A stretch of DNA of 64,000 bases. It comes from Arcuatula senhousia. Lineage: Eukaryota > Mollusca > Bivalvia > Mytilida > Mytilidae. The notes below the pieces were generated by a model. It was given only the letters and a program-made list of their open reading frames with translations. It was not told where the DNA came from and searched no databases. Location: the NCBI GenBank assembly GCA_963971305.1, contig OZ020303.1, forward strand, positions 38,924,106-38,988,105, written 5' to 3'. Positions 1 to 11,159 of this stretch are shown here, one piece after another. The translations under genes were made by a program, and so were the position numbers. How positions within the stretch are numbered: the stretch's first letter is position 1; each line of letters opens with the position of its first letter.

Positions 1-1246
1 CTGTTTTTAGAGTTAACTCTGGTGTTTCATTTCTAATTACTCTAACTTGATCATGAATATTCAAATACCACCATCTTAATTCTTTTTTTCTGCCACCTCT
101 GTAACCTCTAGTACCTCTGTAACCTCTGGCTCTTCTACCTCTACCTCTGCCTCTATGGTGAGTACTGTATCGGCTATTTGTAGCCCCATTACCATATTTA
201 CTACCAGCTTGTATCTTATAACTTATTTTACTACAATCTTCTATTTCTTTTGCCTTTTTAGATATGTCATCTCCAAACAAGAAATTAGTATATTCATTGG
301 TCTGGGAGCAAAGATGTACATAGTCTCTTGACATTTCCGGTTTAATGAGGTCTCTTCTTGTCAAGTTTGTTTTTCTATTACAATGCCCAAGCAAGGCTAA
401 AGCGTCATTTAGTTTCTCTATTTCTGGATTTTCTTCATCCAGTTCTGCTAAATTATTTACTGTTTGAGCAACAATTATGGAAGCCTTCACAATAGCTTTC
501 TGTATGACTTGCATTTTTCTTTCTACGGTCTGAGTTTGAGGGGATAAAAAATCCCAAATCAAAGGGTTTGTTTTTACTGTCGATAGACCTACACAATTTT
601 CTGGTCGGGGCGTTATATCATCTTTAACCATGTCTGTGAATTGTTCCTCATTCATACCATTCCTAAAAAGTTCATTAAGATTCTCAGCTAGTGTCTCATC
701 AATCTTAGGACCTAACGACTCTCTTGTTTTAACTCTTTTAGTCATGGAGGCAAATTTTTCTTCACCTTTGCGTTTCTGAGGACCAATTTCAACATTGCTC
801 TCATCTTGGTTAATTGCTTCTTGATCATTTTCATCAAGGTTTTCATCATAATTCTCATCATATTCGTCATACACTGACCCATTCTCTAAATCAGAGACTC
901 TTTGAGATATTTTCTGAATTTCTAGGGTTTGACTCTTTTGGTTGCTTTGAATGTCTTTTAATACGCTCAAAATTTGACTATTTTCATTAGACATTGTTAC
1001 GTTAGAGTCATTTTCTATTGCATGAGACTGAGAGCCACGTGGACCGCCATTCGAATTTTTCGAAGTTGAAGCTACTGGTGAGTCAGGGATTTGCTTCGAA
1101 GTTCGCCTCGAAGCTAAAGCTTTACCCTTTTGTTTATCTGGCTTCTTATTTTTATCAGGAACAGACTTATCTGTGACAGCGTCACCTATATCTTTCCCCA
1201 AATGTTTGGGGTCTTCTCGTATCATCTGTTCCGCCATATTGAACAT
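1..1246 (-). CDS. Gag-like ORF1 of a retroelement (3' end beyond window)
   Basis: An uninterrupted minus-strand frame of about 415 codons runs from ATG at 1246 (MFNM; a second in-frame ATG at 1237 gives MAEQM) to the left edge; a stop lies just upstream. The N-terminal third is low-complexity and charged, with a short coiled-coil-like stretch and an acidic DEYDEN repeat. The middle is helical and resembles capsid-like ORF1 proteins of tyrosine-recombinase (DIRS/Ngaro-type) retroelements in marine invertebrates (for example NPLIWDFLSPQTQTVERKMQ). Near the left edge is an Arg-Gly-rich segment (HRGRGRGRRARGYRG) of the kind that binds nucleic acid. No zinc knuckle, protease or reverse transcriptase is visible. 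The family call is from memory; a host gene is possible but less likely. It lies in the same orientation as the kinesin gene, in or beyond its ninth intron. Confidence 0.6.
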   Translation of the reverse strand, partial: MFNMAEQMIREDPKHLGKDIGDAVTDKSVPDKNKKPDKQKGKALASRRTSKQIPDSPVASTSKNSNGGPRGSQSHAIENDSNVTMSNENSQILSVLKDIQSNQKSQTLEIQKISQRVSDLENGSVYDEYDENYDENLDENDQEAINQDESNVEIGPQKRKGEEKFASMTKRVKTRESLGPKIDETLAENLNELFRNGMNEEQFTDMVKDDITPRPENCVGLSTVKTNPLIWDFLSPQTQTVERKMQVIQKAIVKASIIVAQTVNNLAELDEENPEIEKLNDALALLGHCNRKTNLTRRDLIKPEMSRDYVHLCSQTNEYTNFLFGDDISKKAKEIEDCSKISYKIQAGSKYGNGATNSRYSTHHRGRGRGRRARGYRGTRGYRGGRKKELRWWYLNIHDQVRVIRNETPELTLKT

Positions 1247-1863
1247 GATCGTAAATATGTCACAACTTTATTTTCGTATTTACATTTTTCTCTTACAACA
1301 AATTCAATATAAAGAATGTTTTTACAACGTAAAAACTATATTTATCAATATATTTTATCAAAACTTAGAGTAATATTTAATAAAGCCAGCAACGATGACT
1401 TTCGTATTTACTCTGTTTAAAAGTACAAATTACGATCACTGCTTACTCATCGAGTAACGCAAGCACACTGATGGTCGCACATGCGCAGCACAATCTCATT
1501 TTATACCGGAAATGAGTATGACGAAATAAAATTTCTTATTCAGTCTTAAATTAATCAAGAAAATTTGAAAAGCAATAAAAAGAAATGTACAGCAACAAGT
1601 CTGAAAACACAAAATTGTTGAAGATTAAATTTCCAGGTAATTTGCTTTCATTGAACTGAAGGATATGTTTAATATGTAAATATGTATGGATAGCTTAGTG
1701 AAGATATGCTACCTGTAATGTTTACAGACTACTGTAAAATAATGTTTTTGTTTTTTGTTTTGAAATGTGTTCATGAGGTTCATTTTTCACAAAGTCTCTT
1801 CTAATCTTGTTAATAGCATTTACATATTAAAATTCAATGGGAATTCCCTATAAATGATCTTAC
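1247..1863. other. Spacer between the retroelement ORF and kinesin exon 9
   Basis: No coding exon is visible. The part next to the ORF (about 1247-1500) is probably the 5' untranslated or terminal region of the retroelement; its boundary could not be placed because no matching terminal repeat is in the window. The remainder reads as AT-rich kinesin intron. The expected next kinesin exon (region after the switch II helix) is not found here. Confidence 0.45.
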
Positions 1864-4800
1864 CCAACTCCATCACTAAGTTTACTGATGACAGTCCCCA
1901 ACATGAACAAACTTTTGTTAATGGCACACCCCTCTTTGTATCTGTCACCAGAATTTTCATGGGCTTTTTCTGAGCCAGCTAAATCAACAAAATTCTGAAA
2001 TATTGAATATTATAAAGTTAAACATATTGAAAATTAAGGACTTCTCAGTAAGTTCTTAAAGTTTTTGTTTGTTTAACAATTAGTGTTTTCTTAACAGTTC
2101 TTTGCTTTAAATTGCACATTTTCATGCATTTAATGTCTTTTTTTAAATGGATTATCAGAAAATAGTAATATTTTGTTAACCCTTTAAAGACACTATATTA
2201 CCAGTAAAATAACATTAACTGGGACAGATACATTGCTTGTAGTGTTATTGCTTTTAGTAATTTTTTCAGAAACTTTTAATAGCATATCATTTTTCATCAT
2301 TTCTGTCTCAAATAACATATATGGGATAAATGAACAAGAACATTTATTATCATTTAAGTTAACCCATTAGACATCAATCAATATCTACACTGTCAAATTA
2401 CTTACTAAATGAGAAACCATGACAGCATCTTCATCACCCATTTCTCTACTTTCTATAATCTAGAGAGAAAAAAGACTACATTACAACCATGCAGGCAAGC
2501 AGGAAATACAAAAGGTGTGGAAAGTAACTGTAAACTGTCAGTATTTCTTACATGTACATGTATATACTTGCCTTAGATCTCAATAATAAGTTACATCTCT
2601 CATTATGATGTAGTTCCTTCAGGAAAAGTTTCATCAAAATCCGTTTAGCAGTTCTGTGAGAGTTGTGGTAAAGAGACCTAAAGTCAAATTATCTCCCATG
2701 CCTGATATTCATGATACTCAAATATATGAAAATAAAATTCTTCCTGCATATGTTCCTATATATGACATGTTTGATGTATATCCTTGTGAAAAATTTCTTC
2801 AAAATCAATCAATGAAGATGGAGTTACACTTAGGAGATCATATGGAGACCGAATCGAATGATTCAAAGCATTGTGTAAAGGGAAATAACTGAGTGAAAAT
2901 GACCCAGTATTGTGTTTTAATTACATACAGCAAATGTGTGTGATCAAGCAAGATGTGTTTACCATTCTCATAATGCAATGGGATCTTGAGCTTCTGTCAT
3001 TCTGTTTTGTTTCAGCCATATGTTTTCTTTCTGTTAAAATAGTATAAAATTGGAATATTAATGTCCTTCAGTATAAAGTAGAAACTGAAAACCATCTTAT
3101 AAAACCATGAGTATGTTATAAATCAGAACAATTAAAATGAGTAGTTCATCATGTTCATATCAAATCATAAGGGTGAATAAAACACTTAGGCTGATAAATC
3201 TCATACTTGTGGTACTTTAGCTAGCAACTTCCAGTTATCGATAATATATTTAACAGCCAAAACTTGTCTAACGATTCAGAAATGTTTTTGACTAAAAAAA
3301 AAATTGTAAAAATCAAGAGGCCAGATTTCATCAAACAGAAGTTGGTAAGGGACAGACCTGAAATCAAATCTCACATTATGGGACCACATGCTGATGCTGT
3401 TTACCAAATATCAAGAAGCTGTAATTAAAAGTTGCTGAGAAAGATGTCACTAAAAATATTCCCCACCGGCTACCCGACACTCATCATTTTAGAACTCTAT
3501 GAAATCTGTCCAAAAATATCTTTACAACTTACAAATAAGTTTACATTTGTATTCATTTATAAAACAGAATTTTCCAATACAACATAAACCTACCATTTCC
3601 AATTGCCATGTAATGTTTGACATCAGGAGCAGACATAACCAATTCCTCTGACACACCTGTCAATTGTATGTTTCTGTCCTGGTGAAAAATAAACATAAGA
3701 AACTGAGAATGGACGAAATAATGAATGTACAAAATGCTTGAGATGATCATGAAATTTCTTTTAAAGAGGGAAATAAATTCTAATTGTTTTAATAGTGAGG
3801 CTTGCCTTGCCTTGCCTTGAACTTTATTTTCCTCAAGATGCTAGAAATTATTTAATCATCCAGAACTTCAGTGAAGAAGTCTTTTTAGGAGAAATAGTAA
3901 AATTGGCAACAAGCCTTTGTTAATACCAAACTTTTATACCATGAAAATGAAACAACGACACTTTGGAACTAAATTTCCCCTTGCAATGTTAAATTATGTT
4001 TTCCAAAACAGATAGTAAACCAGTCATTTAAAATTTAGAGAAATACATTTGATCTCTAAAAATAAACCGGTTTTGACTATATTTATTAAATCTAATATAT
4101 ATTGGTCTTCAAAGTTCCTCTGTAAATTTTTAAACTTGTTCATAACTACATGTTCATTTAAAAACTCTGACATGCTATAAATGCTCTTATTCTTCACCGA
4201 TAAACATTTTAAAAAAAAACGTGATTATTTTGAACATTACTGTATCTTCTTGTATCCTGATGGGCTTGTCTTCTGTTGATAGCAGATCTGAAACTTTCTC
4301 ATTATATATCTCCATGTAAGAAATTCTCAACAAGAATTCTTTATCTGGGGTCTGGAAGAGATAAAAACAGATAAAATGTATATAATTTTCCACTTCAATT
4401 GAAACATAGACCAAAGACAAAAATAGTTTTGTTCAACAGTAAGTAGGTGATGACCAGAAATCAAATCCTGTGTTGATATTAAGAGGCTGCAATAAAAAGT
4501 TGCTGAAAAAAACTGTTACAAAACCATTATCCCTGACCACCCGACCTTCACCATTTTATAAGCTTGATAGTAACTTTCTAAAATCTGACAAAAAAACAGA
4601 ATTAAAACTATGATTAGATTTATACTTTTTGTTCAAAAAGAAATACATGTACTTGGTATTATAATGTTAAAATTAAGACTCTTGATTTGGTATAAACTAC
4701 ATTGGAATTTTGATCTAAATTTCACAGTAAAGGACAATAAAGTTTAAAACCTGTACTTACATTTTTCATCTGTCTAAAAATTTCTTCAACAGAAAGTGAT

Positions 4801-7800
4801 ATTATTCCTGGTTGCTCAGCTGATCCTGACATTGTAAAAGTTTTACCAGAAGAACTTTGTCCATAGGCAAAAATTGTTCCTGAAAGACAAAATATAATGG
4901 AATAATGATTAAAGTTTTTTTTATATCTACATGTATGAATAATAAAATTTAAAAAAATTAACAGCAAGATGTAAAACAATTTTATTGCACAAAAGCTGTT
5001 GCATACAGCTTTTCACTATTCACTCCTGTATATGTTTTAAAATAATTTGACTTCCAGGGTTAGTGCAAGAAGAAGTTGGTTATCTTAGAAATTAAAATCC
5101 ATTTACTTGTAGTTTAACTTAATGTTTATGTGTGTGTGTGTTGGTGTTTAATGCCCTTTATCGACACATCTGGGCCATGTAGGGTGGCCAGTTTTATTGG
5201 TGGAGTAAACCACCAACCTTGGGCAGGTAACTGACAAAATTAATCACATACAGTTGGGGAGGTCCCTTTTTTGTTAAATACAAACTGGACTTAAACACCA
5301 GATGAGAGGTGATCGGCTAGTGATCAATAGTGTGGTATTTTAGCCAGCACCTTAGACCACACGGCCACCCAGGCCCCAGGCCAGTTAAACTTGATAAATC
5401 TCTTGTTGAACATGTTCAATAGAACTTGGGGTTTACTTTTTTTCAATTCAGGGATTAAAAAATCCACTAGCCCGACGCCCGGGCTAGTGAAAATCATATT
5501 CGGGCTACCAAAGGTTACAACCACCTACGCCTGACGGGCTAGTTAAAAATTATGGTTGACTTAATTTGCGCTATAAATAAAACTATGAAAAACCTAGATC
5601 TATTGTTATCGCCATGAACCGGTACTGGGGGATATCACTATTGATTAAATCACCCAAATCATTCACCAGATGAGAGGTGATCGGCTAGTGATCAATAGTG
5701 TGGTATTTTAGCCAGCACCTTAGACCACACGGCCACCCAGGCCCCAGGCCAGTTAAACTTGATAAATCTCTTGTTGAACATGTTCAATAGAACTTGGGGT
5801 TTACTTTTTTTCAATTCAGGGATTAAAAAATCCACTAGCCAGACGCCCGGGCTAGTGAAAATCATATTCGGGCTACCAAAGGTTACAACCACCTACGCCT
5901 GACGGGCTAGTTAAAAATTATGGTTGACTTAATTTGCGCTATAAATAAAACTATGAAAAACCTAGATCTATTGTTATCGCCATGAACCGGTACTGGGGGA
6001 TATCACTATTGATTAAATCACCCAAATCATTCATGTCTCGCAATTTATGGTCATTGCCTGGTAGGGGGGATAACACAATTGATTCAGTGCTGTCTATTTT
6101 CATCGTCATTATCTGGTACTGGGGGGTGGTACAATTGATTTAAGTGCAATATCCCGTACTTTCGATTTCACATTGGGTTATTTCCTTGGGAGGAAAATTA
6201 TGATAGACAATTACAATCACCTTTCCAAACTTAAATAAAGGTAGTTTTACTCTTAAAAAGGTCAAACTCTCCTGAATTCATTTTAAAATCAGACTGAAAG
6301 TTTAATGAAAAAGATCGACGGCCACATTTATTTTAAGGGGAAAATTATGATAGGGGACTGAAACGCCATAAAAACTGTTATGAAAGTGTTCTATGATACA
6401 AGAAAGTGCCAAGGTGTGAAGAAGGTACAAGAGAACCCCAGGATGATGGACTTTTTGCAATTTTTATGTCCAGAGTCTCTGGGGCCCTGAGTGCCCCCTA
6501 GATTCCCTGCCACACTGACATCGAGCTAACTGAAGCTTGTTGCAATCTGTGTTATTCTGCTACCTACTTTCTTGAATCAGGAACATTTTAAAACAAGGTT
6601 TAATGTTCCTGTTTGAATTTACCTGCTTTTCTTTAACTTTAAAAGCGAAATAAATGCATCTGATGCATTTTTATAAAATAAAAGAAAAAGAATTAATAAC
6701 ATAAATACATGTACCAAATCTACATGTATAGATTGAGCTTTGCATCATACTTTGGCTAGTGTCAGATTTTCCTTGGGCTAGTTGATCCTTCTGTTGGGCT
6801 AGTGGTTTCCTAGTGCCGATAAGCCCTTGGCTAGTAAGGTATTAGAAAAATTTTTAACCCCTGCAATTAAACTGTACCTACCATGAAAACCTTGAACAGC
6901 ACCAGTAATAACTGGTTTACAAATTTCTTCAAAAATATCCAGTGTTGTCTTGTCTTGGCCAAAAATACGATCTGAAAAAAAAAAATCATTTAGAGACAGA
7001 TTTTAAGAAATTGCTTTTCAATGTTTCTATAAATATTACTCTATTTTATTGAATGGGTTGGTCACAGGCCAATTATTTCGGACTTCTTTATTTAAATCCT
7101 TCCTCAAATTCCGAGAAAATTAAGCTCTGCCCAACCTTGTGAATAAAATAGAGTAATACCATTGTAAACATGTAATAGCCCATTGTCTGTTTAGAGAACA
7201 ATTAATTTTACAACTTTGAAATTTTTCGATGGTTTCATTTTGATAAACACTAATAAATGAATAAGGTTGACAGTTGTTCAACCTTTTAACATTTTTGGGA
7301 GAAAAAGGTTGCTACTGGCATGATTGGTATAATATGTATATTTTTATTGTAAACTTAAATTAAAATTTGAAAATTATTAATAACTGTAATGACATCTTTT
7401 CAACTTAATCATGTTAATGAACTCCAAACTCGTTTGCCAAACTTGTTTTAAAGCTGATATCTGCCAGCACAAGTAGTGGCATTGTAATGAGGTTTTACTG
7501 TATTAAAAAGATTTTTTACAGAAAGAAATTTGTGGTTTTTAAATTTTACCTGTATAATTGTATACATTAATGACTGACTTTATGTAATAAATAATTTCCT
7601 CATTAACATGTACATTTTACAATCTTTTAAGAAATGTTTCTAACATGAAGCTATTTTTATTAATAAGCTATTTTTTCTCTATACATTAAAACATAAATCA
7701 GCTATTCAATTTCTCCATCCAAGTTCTTATTATTCAAACTTTTATGTTTATATCCAATGCTTTGTGATTATTTGACTCAGTGTTCTCCCTAGGTCCATAT

Positions 7801-9034
7801 AGCACTGTGGTACCACTGTGCTATATTTTTTACCACAGTGCTATCTTGGTAAGATTTATAATAGAATGTGTTAGGACCACAGTGCTATAATTTTCAGAAA
7901 ATCATGTTTTTACTGATTACCACAGTGCTATCAAAAATTTCTGGGGAGAACACTGTTTGTAATGTGTATATATGTTATTTTGCATGCCTTGTTATCACCA
8001 TCTGTTTATAGGAGAGGATCCTTATAGGCTTTGCCTGTTATCCAATCCTTTTGTTTATTCAATAAAATATTTGAAATGAAATAACATGAAGCTTGTAATT
8101 GTTTTACTTTGATTCTGAATACCCAAAACAATCATAAAGAAATGTTTATAGAAAAATACTGGTCTCCTTTAATCTATTTTCCAAAATAGAAATGAATCAC
8201 TGTTGGTTTATTTGTAGTATAGGGTAATATGCACATGTATAATGTTTTTGTTACTTTTCAAACAACAGAAAATCATAAATTTGTTTCTTACCAAATGAAT
8301 ATGGAGTACCAACTCTTCCATTTTCCATTGGTGCCATAGTGTTATCTCGGAGTACCCAGAAATCTTTACATCCTAATTTCTGCTCCCTAGAACATAAAAA
8401 AATGGATTGATAAACAAGTGAATAGAGACAAAGGCTTAAATACTTAGAGAAACCTTTGTGTGTGTGTGTGTGTTGGTGTTTAACGCCCTTTATCGACTCC
8501 TGGGCCATGAAGGGCGGTCAGTTTTAATGGTGAAGCAAACAGGAGTACCCAGAAGAAACCACCAACCTTGGACAGGTAACTGACAAACCTAATCACATAC
8601 AGTTGGGGAAGTCCCTTTTTGAGAAACCTTTGCATGAATACACCATTGTACATACAGTTAAACATACAACCACAAAACTTTGTTTTTCACAAAATCAAAG
8701 TTATAAAACTAAACTGTAACCAAAACTTTATAAATATACAACATTTTTGCAGTAATGTCATGCAAAATATGATAACATTAACACATAAACCTTCTACTCA
8801 GAACAGAAGGTTTAATGGTTTCAAACTGCTACCAATGGTAGCTAAGGAGAAAAGAACAATTTAATTTTAGTGACAGCAAATTTTGCACAGTTAAGATCGA
8901 AAATTGTAAATCAGAACATAAGAAAGTCAAATGTTGATATGACGAATACAAAGTTTTTTTTTAAGTTCTCAAATGATATCTACTTACCTTGCTATAATGG
9001 GACGAACCCTTATTGCTACTTTAATATTATCCAT
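1864..9034 (-). CDS. Kinesin-7 / CENP-E-like motor protein, 5' nine coding exons
   Basis: Plus-end-directed microtubule motor of the CENP-E type (kinetochore-spindle transport in known animals). Nine exons join in phase: 9034-8988, 8386-8292, 6971-6882, 4879-4761, 4351-4241, 3678-3594, 3030-2963, 2459-2406, 1994-1864, all bounded by AG/GT. They encode 266 residues plus part of a codon, starting [12 protein letters not shown]. Motor motifs are intact: P-loop GQSSSGKT (about residues 84-91), SYMEIYNE (128-135), switch I NDRSSRSH (193-200) and switch II DLAGSE (227-232). The P-loop reads SSSGKT where most kinesins have TGSGKT or TASGKT. The CENP-E call rests on YMEIYNE..SDLL and II(L)ESRE..VSHL. 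The end of the motor, neck and stalk are missing and should lie left of the window. Introns carry SINE, MITE and tandem-duplicated DNA. The ATG at 9034 was chosen because it directly precedes the first motor strand. Confidence 0.93.
5133..5385 (-). repeat. tRNA-derived SINE, (CA)n tail
   Basis: Read on the minus strand, the element begins near 5380 with a tRNA-Leu/Ser-like box A (GGCCGTGTGGTCTAAGG) and ends at a (GT)n/(CA)n run near 5133 after a tail whose plus-strand form is TTGGTGTTTAATGCCC. Box B is decayed. A shorter copy of the tail lies at 8455-8635, a head fragment at about 10500-10580, and a related tail at about 46311. It lies in a kinesin intron. The SINE call is inference from the box A and the simple-repeat tail. 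Confidence 0.6.
5296..6031. repeat. Tandem duplication, two 368-bp copies
   Basis: Copy 1 (5296-5663) and copy 2 (5664-6031) are almost identical; the one difference I noticed is C versus A in the segment reading AGCC(C/A)GACGCCC. The copies include the SINE head and an inverted 'GGGCTAGT' repeat that reappears at 6755-6835. Both carry the same meaningless 66-codon minus frame. The location is inside kinesin intron 3. Near-identity implies a recent duplication, or an assembly artefact. Confidence 0.9.
7036..7157. mobile_element. MITE-like element, AT-rich terminal inverted repeats
   Basis: ATTACTCTATTTTATT at the left is matched by AATAAAATAGAGTAAT at the right, about 120 bp apart. A further match (GGTTGG inside left, CCAACC inside right) extends the arms. 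It is too short to encode a protein. It lies in kinesin intron 2. Confidence 0.65.
7778..7957. mobile_element. MITE-like element with CAGTGTTCTCCC termini
   Basis: Left end CAGTGTTCTCCC and right end GGGAGAACACTG are inverted repeats about 180 bp apart. The interior repeats ACCACAGTGCTAT four times in two orientations. CAGTG-type termini recall hAT elements, but I found no clear 8-bp target duplication. It is non-coding and lies in kinesin intron 2. Confidence 0.65.
8455..8635 (-). repeat. Truncated SINE copy with (GT)n
   Basis: A (GT)n run is followed by TTGGTGTTTAACGCCC and the same downstream words as the 5133-5385 element, but without the tRNA-like head. It sits in kinesin intron 1, immediately upstream of exon 2. 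Confidence 0.65.
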
Positions 9035-9413
9035 TTTTCTGAAATTATAATAACATGTTTATTATTCACATTTCTTATGTGCAATGGTCATGATGATATC
9101 AGGATTAGTAAAACCTGGGTTTAATGAGTTTTGTAAAGATCAGATGGAAATACCGAGAGAGACAGAGAAAAAAACCCAGGTTTTACTGTTACTGTTAAAC
9201 ACTAGGTAAATGAATTAACACCATGGCATTGTATGTTTTCTGAGAAATATCCATATATGCATGTTGTTTGCTTGACACATTTTTTTATATGACTGAATCT
9301 TCCCAAGTGTTGAGATAGGGTAGGGTTAAACTTACCTAATATTCTTTTTTTTAGTTAACATGATTGACCATAGAGAGTTTTTGAGACATCAGGGGTTCAA
9401 ATTACACGTAGCA
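9035..9413. other. Upstream of kinesin exon 1
   Basis: This holds the 5' flank (UTR and presumably promoter) of the kinesin gene. No TATA box, CpG island or other promoter motif could be singled out. The open frames here on the plus strand overlap exon 1 antisense and look like chance. Confidence 0.35.
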
Positions 9414-10110
9414 TTAGTGAGCTAAAGGTCCAGGACTTTTTGGAGTCATAGTGTTGTAAGGCAAAAAAACATCCTGTGATAAAGTGTCCCAGAGGACAAT
9501 ATTTTCCAGATGCTGGATGTGACCCATATTTTCTACATGAATTACCACTTTCAAAAAGAATGGTTTAAGTCTATTCCCACTTACTGACAAATGCCACATC
9601 AGTCATGATATTGGTATGGTAGGTGCACCTATTGATGCAAAGCACAATGCATGCTTCGGATGCTGGATGTGACCTATATTTTCAGCATTAATGACCACTT
9701 TCAGAAGAATGGTTAAAATCTATTCCCACTTACTAAAAAATGCCAGATCATTCATCAATCAAATTGGTATGGTGTAGGTGTACCTAGTGATGCCTAGCAA
9801 AATGCAAGCTTGGGATGCTGGATTTGACCTATATTTTCTGCATGACCTCATACAGAAGAATGGTTTAAGTCCATTCCCACTTACTGACATGTGCAAAATC
9901 AACTATATTGGTATGGTCATTGCACCTAGTGATTCTAAGCAGAATGTATGCTTCAGATGCTGGCTGTGACCTATTTTTTTCCACATGAATGACCACATAT
10001 AGAAGAATGGTTAAGTCCATAAAATAATACTCTTGGAACATGTTCATGGTATAGTGATTGCGATCAAAAATAAATGTTGCGAGATGGGGCAGTATTTCTG
10101 TCATGTCTGT
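9414..10110 (+). repeat. Diverged satellite array, monomer about 145-155 bp
   Basis: The anchor TGCTGGATGTGACC recurs at 9511, 9661, 9816 (one change) and 9958 (one change), spacings 150, 155 and 142. Shared monomer words include CACTTACTGACA, TTGGTATGG and TGCACCTAGTGAT. Monomers differ by substitutions and small indels, so the array is old. The same family occurs inverted at 62570-63450. Confidence 0.85.
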
Positions 10111-10144
10111 TCGACATATTCATGTTTTATTTTACTTTTAGTCT

Positions 10145-10468
10145 AATATGCTCCCGAAGGGAGCGATAATGGTAGAAATGTCAATATTCTAGTTGTACTA
10201 TGGGCTCAATTTTCCTTCAACGTCCGGTAAATCACGCGCGGTTTCCTGGACTTTCTGCGTCTTTTTAACGCTCTTTTCTTTGAAAATTCCTGACGTCATT
10301 AAGGGCACAAAGGACCCACAAGAAAAGCTACTTTGTTTTTATTTTCGAATAAGAATTTGTTTTAATTAATTGCCCAATAAACATTTGAAAACTTATTTTA
10401 GCTTGTAAAATATTTAAGGATACGTTCAAACTTCGGGAGCGTCACAGGTTTAACCTGCATCATATTAT
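10145..10468 (-). mobile_element. Hairpin-ended non-autonomous element, copy 1
   Basis: Inverted copy of the family arrayed at 57241-58500. On the plus strand it starts with the perfect hairpin GCTCCCGAAGGGAGC (10150) and ends with CTTCGGGAGCGTCAC followed by the palindrome CAGGTTTAACCTG. It has no ORF. A short subterminal inverted repeat at one end and a terminal hairpin at the other resemble helentron-type non-autonomous elements, but that class assignment is inference. Confidence 0.7.
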
Positions 10469-11159
10469 AATGAATTTGATGCACATTTTAGGGCATTTCT
10501 AGTCTAGAGAGGTGATCAGCTAGTGTGATTTCTAAACCAGCACCTTATACCACTCAGCCCATTGCTGTAGCCCAAGGTTGGTGCTTTGAAAACAGTTCAA
10601 GGAAAGTAATGTTTTATTTGCACATGTTTTTGTGATGAAACCATGTTTCTACAGTATTTAGGACTAAAATTAAGTGCCTCTGTGTCTTCTAGTTTCATCA
10701 ATATATTGATATTCAGAAGTACTAAGTAGATGTAGATGAATGCCATGGTTTTGATTTGAGTTGTGGTGTTTTCAGAATCAGAAATCACTTTTACCGAACA
10801 CATAAGATCGGCTTTCTTGGTTAAATTTTTTTTTCGCAAAAAATCACCGTATTCTTTATTCCTATAGTTTGTTACCTAGCATAAACAACTGGAGTAGACA
10901 CTTAATTAAACAGATTTTGTTTTGATTTCATATTTTTCGACTTCAAACTTTCCTCTCTTTGAAATATTGAAATATGATTGGTCAAATTTACAACTTCCGG
11001 TAGGAGTAATTTTTATAACGTTTCGGAGAAAACATGAAACTTTTTTCCGGAACACTAAAAAGGGGGACCGGTTTGCGCTTTCCCCCCATTTTCGACTTTA
11101 TGAGTTTTAATAATAAAAAAAAAATAATATATTTTTTTAAAATAAATATAGAGATAACA

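Noticed and set aside
2656..2892. 78-codon plus-strand frame [10 protein letters not shown]...
   Set aside because: It lies in a kinesin intron on the opposite strand, has no splice or domain support, and its 5' part resembles a dispersed repeat.
5324..5892. Two near-identical 66-codon minus frames
   Set aside because: They are explained by the tandem duplication of SINE-containing DNA; no protein family recognised.
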